Source of the DNA: a bacterium
GTDB taxonomy: Bacteria > Krumholzibacteriota > Krumholzibacteria > LZORAL124-64-63
Direction: 5' to 3'
Length of the DNA stretch: 7,111 nucleotides
NCBI GenBank assembly: GCA_021767885.1
Contig: JAASSM010000084.1
Span: 1 to 7,111, forward strand
Under the pieces are notes generated by a model, which worked only from the letters and a program-made list of their open reading frames with translations, was not told where the DNA came from and did no database searches. Positions 6,139-7,111 of this stretch are shown here, in pieces (position 1 is the stretch's first letter; each line of letters starts with the position of its first letter). The translations under genes and the position numbers were made by a program.

Positions 6139-6935
6139 CCCCGGACCTGCCCCTGCGCACCCTGCCACCCGACGCCGCGCTGCTCGCCCTGCTGATCAGC
6201 GGTCACGTGCTGGCCGATTTCCTGGTGCAGACCGAGGGCGTGGCCGCGCGCAAGGGTCGTCACGTGGGCGCGCTCCTGCTGCACGGCCTGTCGACGCTGG
6301 CCACCCACGCGCTGCTGCTGCTGCCGTTCTGGTCGCCGCTGCTGCTGTGGCCAGTGCTCGCGCTCACCGGATACCACGTGCTGCTGGACCTGGCCAAGGG
6401 TCGCCTCGAGGATCCCGGGCGAGCGGGCGGGCGCCTGCGGCCATTCGTCCTGGACCAGGCGCTGCACCTGGTCGGCCTGCTGGCGGTCTGGATCTGGCTG
6501 CGGGATCTGGGTGCGCCCGCACGCCCGCTGGACCTGCTCCCCGCCCACGCGGCGGCGCTGGCGGCGCCGTGGTCGGTGGTGATCGCCGGGCTGGCGTTCA
6601 ACGGCAAGGGCGGCACGGCGCTGGTGCGGGGGCTGCTGGGCCGGTATCCGGCCCTGCTCCCCCGGACCGCGGCCGCCGACGGCCCCGGCGTCAGCGGCCC
6701 GGACGAGTACGAGATGGGCCGCACCATCGGCATCCTGGAGCGGGCGCTGGTCTACGTGCTGGTCCTGGCCGGCCAGTGGGGCGCCCTCGGCCTGGTGATC
6801 GCGGCCAAGTCCATCGCCCGGTTCCCCGAGCTGAAGAACCAGCGCTTCGCCGACTACTACCTGCTCGGCACGCTGGCGAGCATCCTCACCGCCCTGCTCA
6901 CCGGCCTGGCGGTGCGGCTGGCGGTGCTGGGCTGA
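6135..6935 (+). CDS. DUF3307 family integral membrane protein, 266 aa
   Basis: This is a polytopic inner-membrane protein of unknown biochemical function. The DUF3307 signature lies in the first 125 residues: GHVLADFLVQT (23-33), His50 in LLHGLSTLATHALLLLP, GYHVLLDLAKGR (79-90) and FVLDQALHLVGL (104-115). The C-terminal part carries the stretches found in longer members: GRTIGILERAL (195-205), VIAAKSIARFPE (221-232) and FADYYLLGTL (238-247). Hydrophobic segments fall at about 14-32, 46-64, 66-84, 106-122, 142-155, 202-222 and 240-262. The ATG overlaps the SatD stop codon as ATGA, with GGAGG 7 bases before it inside satD. SatD and DUF3307 genes are adjacent in many bacteria, which suggests a soluble sensor or regulator working with a membrane partner. 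Confidence 0.88.
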   Translation: MTPDLPLRTLPPDAALLALLISGHVLADFLVQTEGVAARKGRHVGALLLHGLSTLATHALLLLPFWSPLLLWPVLALTGYHVLLDLAKGRLEDPGRAGGRLRPFVLDQALHLVGLLAVWIWLRDLGAPARPLDLLPAHAAALAAPWSVVIAGLAFNGKGGTALVRGLLGRYPALLPRTAAADGPGVSGPDEYEMGRTIGILERALVYVLVLAGQWGALGLVIAAKSIARFPELKNQRFADYYLLGTLASILTALLTGLAVRLAVLG

Positions 6936-6975
6936 CCGCGACGGGGCCAGGAGAGCGGTCTAAGGATCTCGCCAA

Positions 6976-7005
6976 TTGAATCGCCGCCGTCACCTCCACT
7001 ACGCT
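6976..7005 (+). promoter_or_regulatory. Candidate promoter for the groES-like gene
   Basis: TTGAAT (6976-6981, four of six to TTGACA) is followed after 18 bases by TACGCT (7000-7005, three of six to TATAAT). The predicted start near 7012 would give a leader of about 55 bases. I see no CIRCE element (TTAGCACTC-N9-GAGTGCTAA) near it. Confidence 0.3.
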
Positions 7006-7010
7006 CCTGA

Positions 7011-7035
7011 CGGATCGCCTGGGGGCTCCGATCCG
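7011..7035 (+). repeat. Inverted repeat in the groES leader
   Basis: CGGATCG (7011-7017) and CGATCCG (7029-7035) form a perfect 7-bp stem with an 11-base loop. The right arm runs into a tandem GATCCG-GATCCG (7030-7041), so alternative pairings exist. It falls at the predicted 5' end of the groES transcript and could be an operator or a 5' stem-loop. Confidence 0.4.
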
Positions 7036-7066
7036 GATCCGTCCGCTCCGGTGAAAGGAGCTAGCC

Positions 7067-7111
7067 ATGGCAACGACCATCCGCCCGGTCGGCCATCGCG
7101 TCGTGCTCGGA
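7067..7111 (+). CDS. groES: Probable GroES co-chaperonin, first 15 codons only
   Basis: The visible residues MATTIRPVGHRVVLG resemble the GroES N-terminus (pattern I-[RK]-P-L-x-D-R-V-x-V), with Val for Leu and His for Asp. GroES is the heptameric lid of the GroEL folding chamber in the cytosol. AGGAG is 6 bases before the ATG, the strongest ribosome site on the plus strand of this window. Only 15 residues are visible, so the call rests on the Ile-Arg-Pro and Arg-Val-Val pattern, and a groEL gene would be expected downstream. A gap of 131 bases separates it from the DUF3307 gene, so it is probably its own transcription unit. Confidence 0.6.
   Translation, partial: MATTIRPVGHRVVLG

Noticed and set aside
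6934..6960. GACCGC-N15-GCGGTC stem after the DUF3307 stop codon as a terminator
   Set aside because: The stem is only 6 bp with a large loop and no T-run; it may be chance in GC-rich DNA.
1..7111. CRISPR array, tRNA, rRNA, insertion sequence or attachment site
   Set aside because: No regularly spaced repeats beyond the three operator copies, no tRNA or rRNA-like segments, and no transposase or integrase motifs in any supported reading frame.

Overview
The window is about 7.1 kb of very GC-rich bacterial DNA with seven protein genes and little spare space. A secreted papain-like protease whose C-terminus is a FlgD-type Ig-like tail, next to an exported pre-peptidase C-terminal (PPC) domain protein, is a combination typical of FCB-superphylum lineages such as Krumholzibacteriota or Eisenbacteria. 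That placement is an inference from gene style, not from a marker gene.

Left half (1-4591), all on the minus strand. Read in the direction of transcription: an exported PPC-domain protein (4591-3506), a 596-residue cytosolic protein of a family I do not recognise (3400-1610), and a secreted C1A cysteine protease that runs off the left edge (1484-1). Each has its own Shine-Dalgarno sequence and the gaps are about 105-125 bases, so co-transcription is possible but not shown.

Middle (4592-4816): a 225-base divergent intergenic region with a candidate extended -10 promoter for the PPC gene and a small perfect stem-loop.

Right half (4817-7111), all on the plus strand: a PaaI-like hotdog-fold thioesterase; a SatD-family protein with a class III nucleotidyl-cyclase-like N-terminal part and a C-terminal helix-turn-helix; a DUF3307 membrane protein overlapping it by ATGA; and the first 15 codons of a probable groES.

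The most notable feature is the 95-base AT-rich island before the SatD gene (5339-5433). It holds three copies of an 18-bp operator-like sequence, TTGGC-N6-TG-R-CCAA, one of them lying on a candidate -10 box. The promoter is placed so that the transcript would begin at, or within a couple of bases of, the ATG, and no Shine-Dalgarno sequence is present. Together this suggests a tightly controlled, probably leaderless satD-DUF3307 operon. The SatD protein's own helix-turn-helix is an obvious candidate for the operator-binding regulator.
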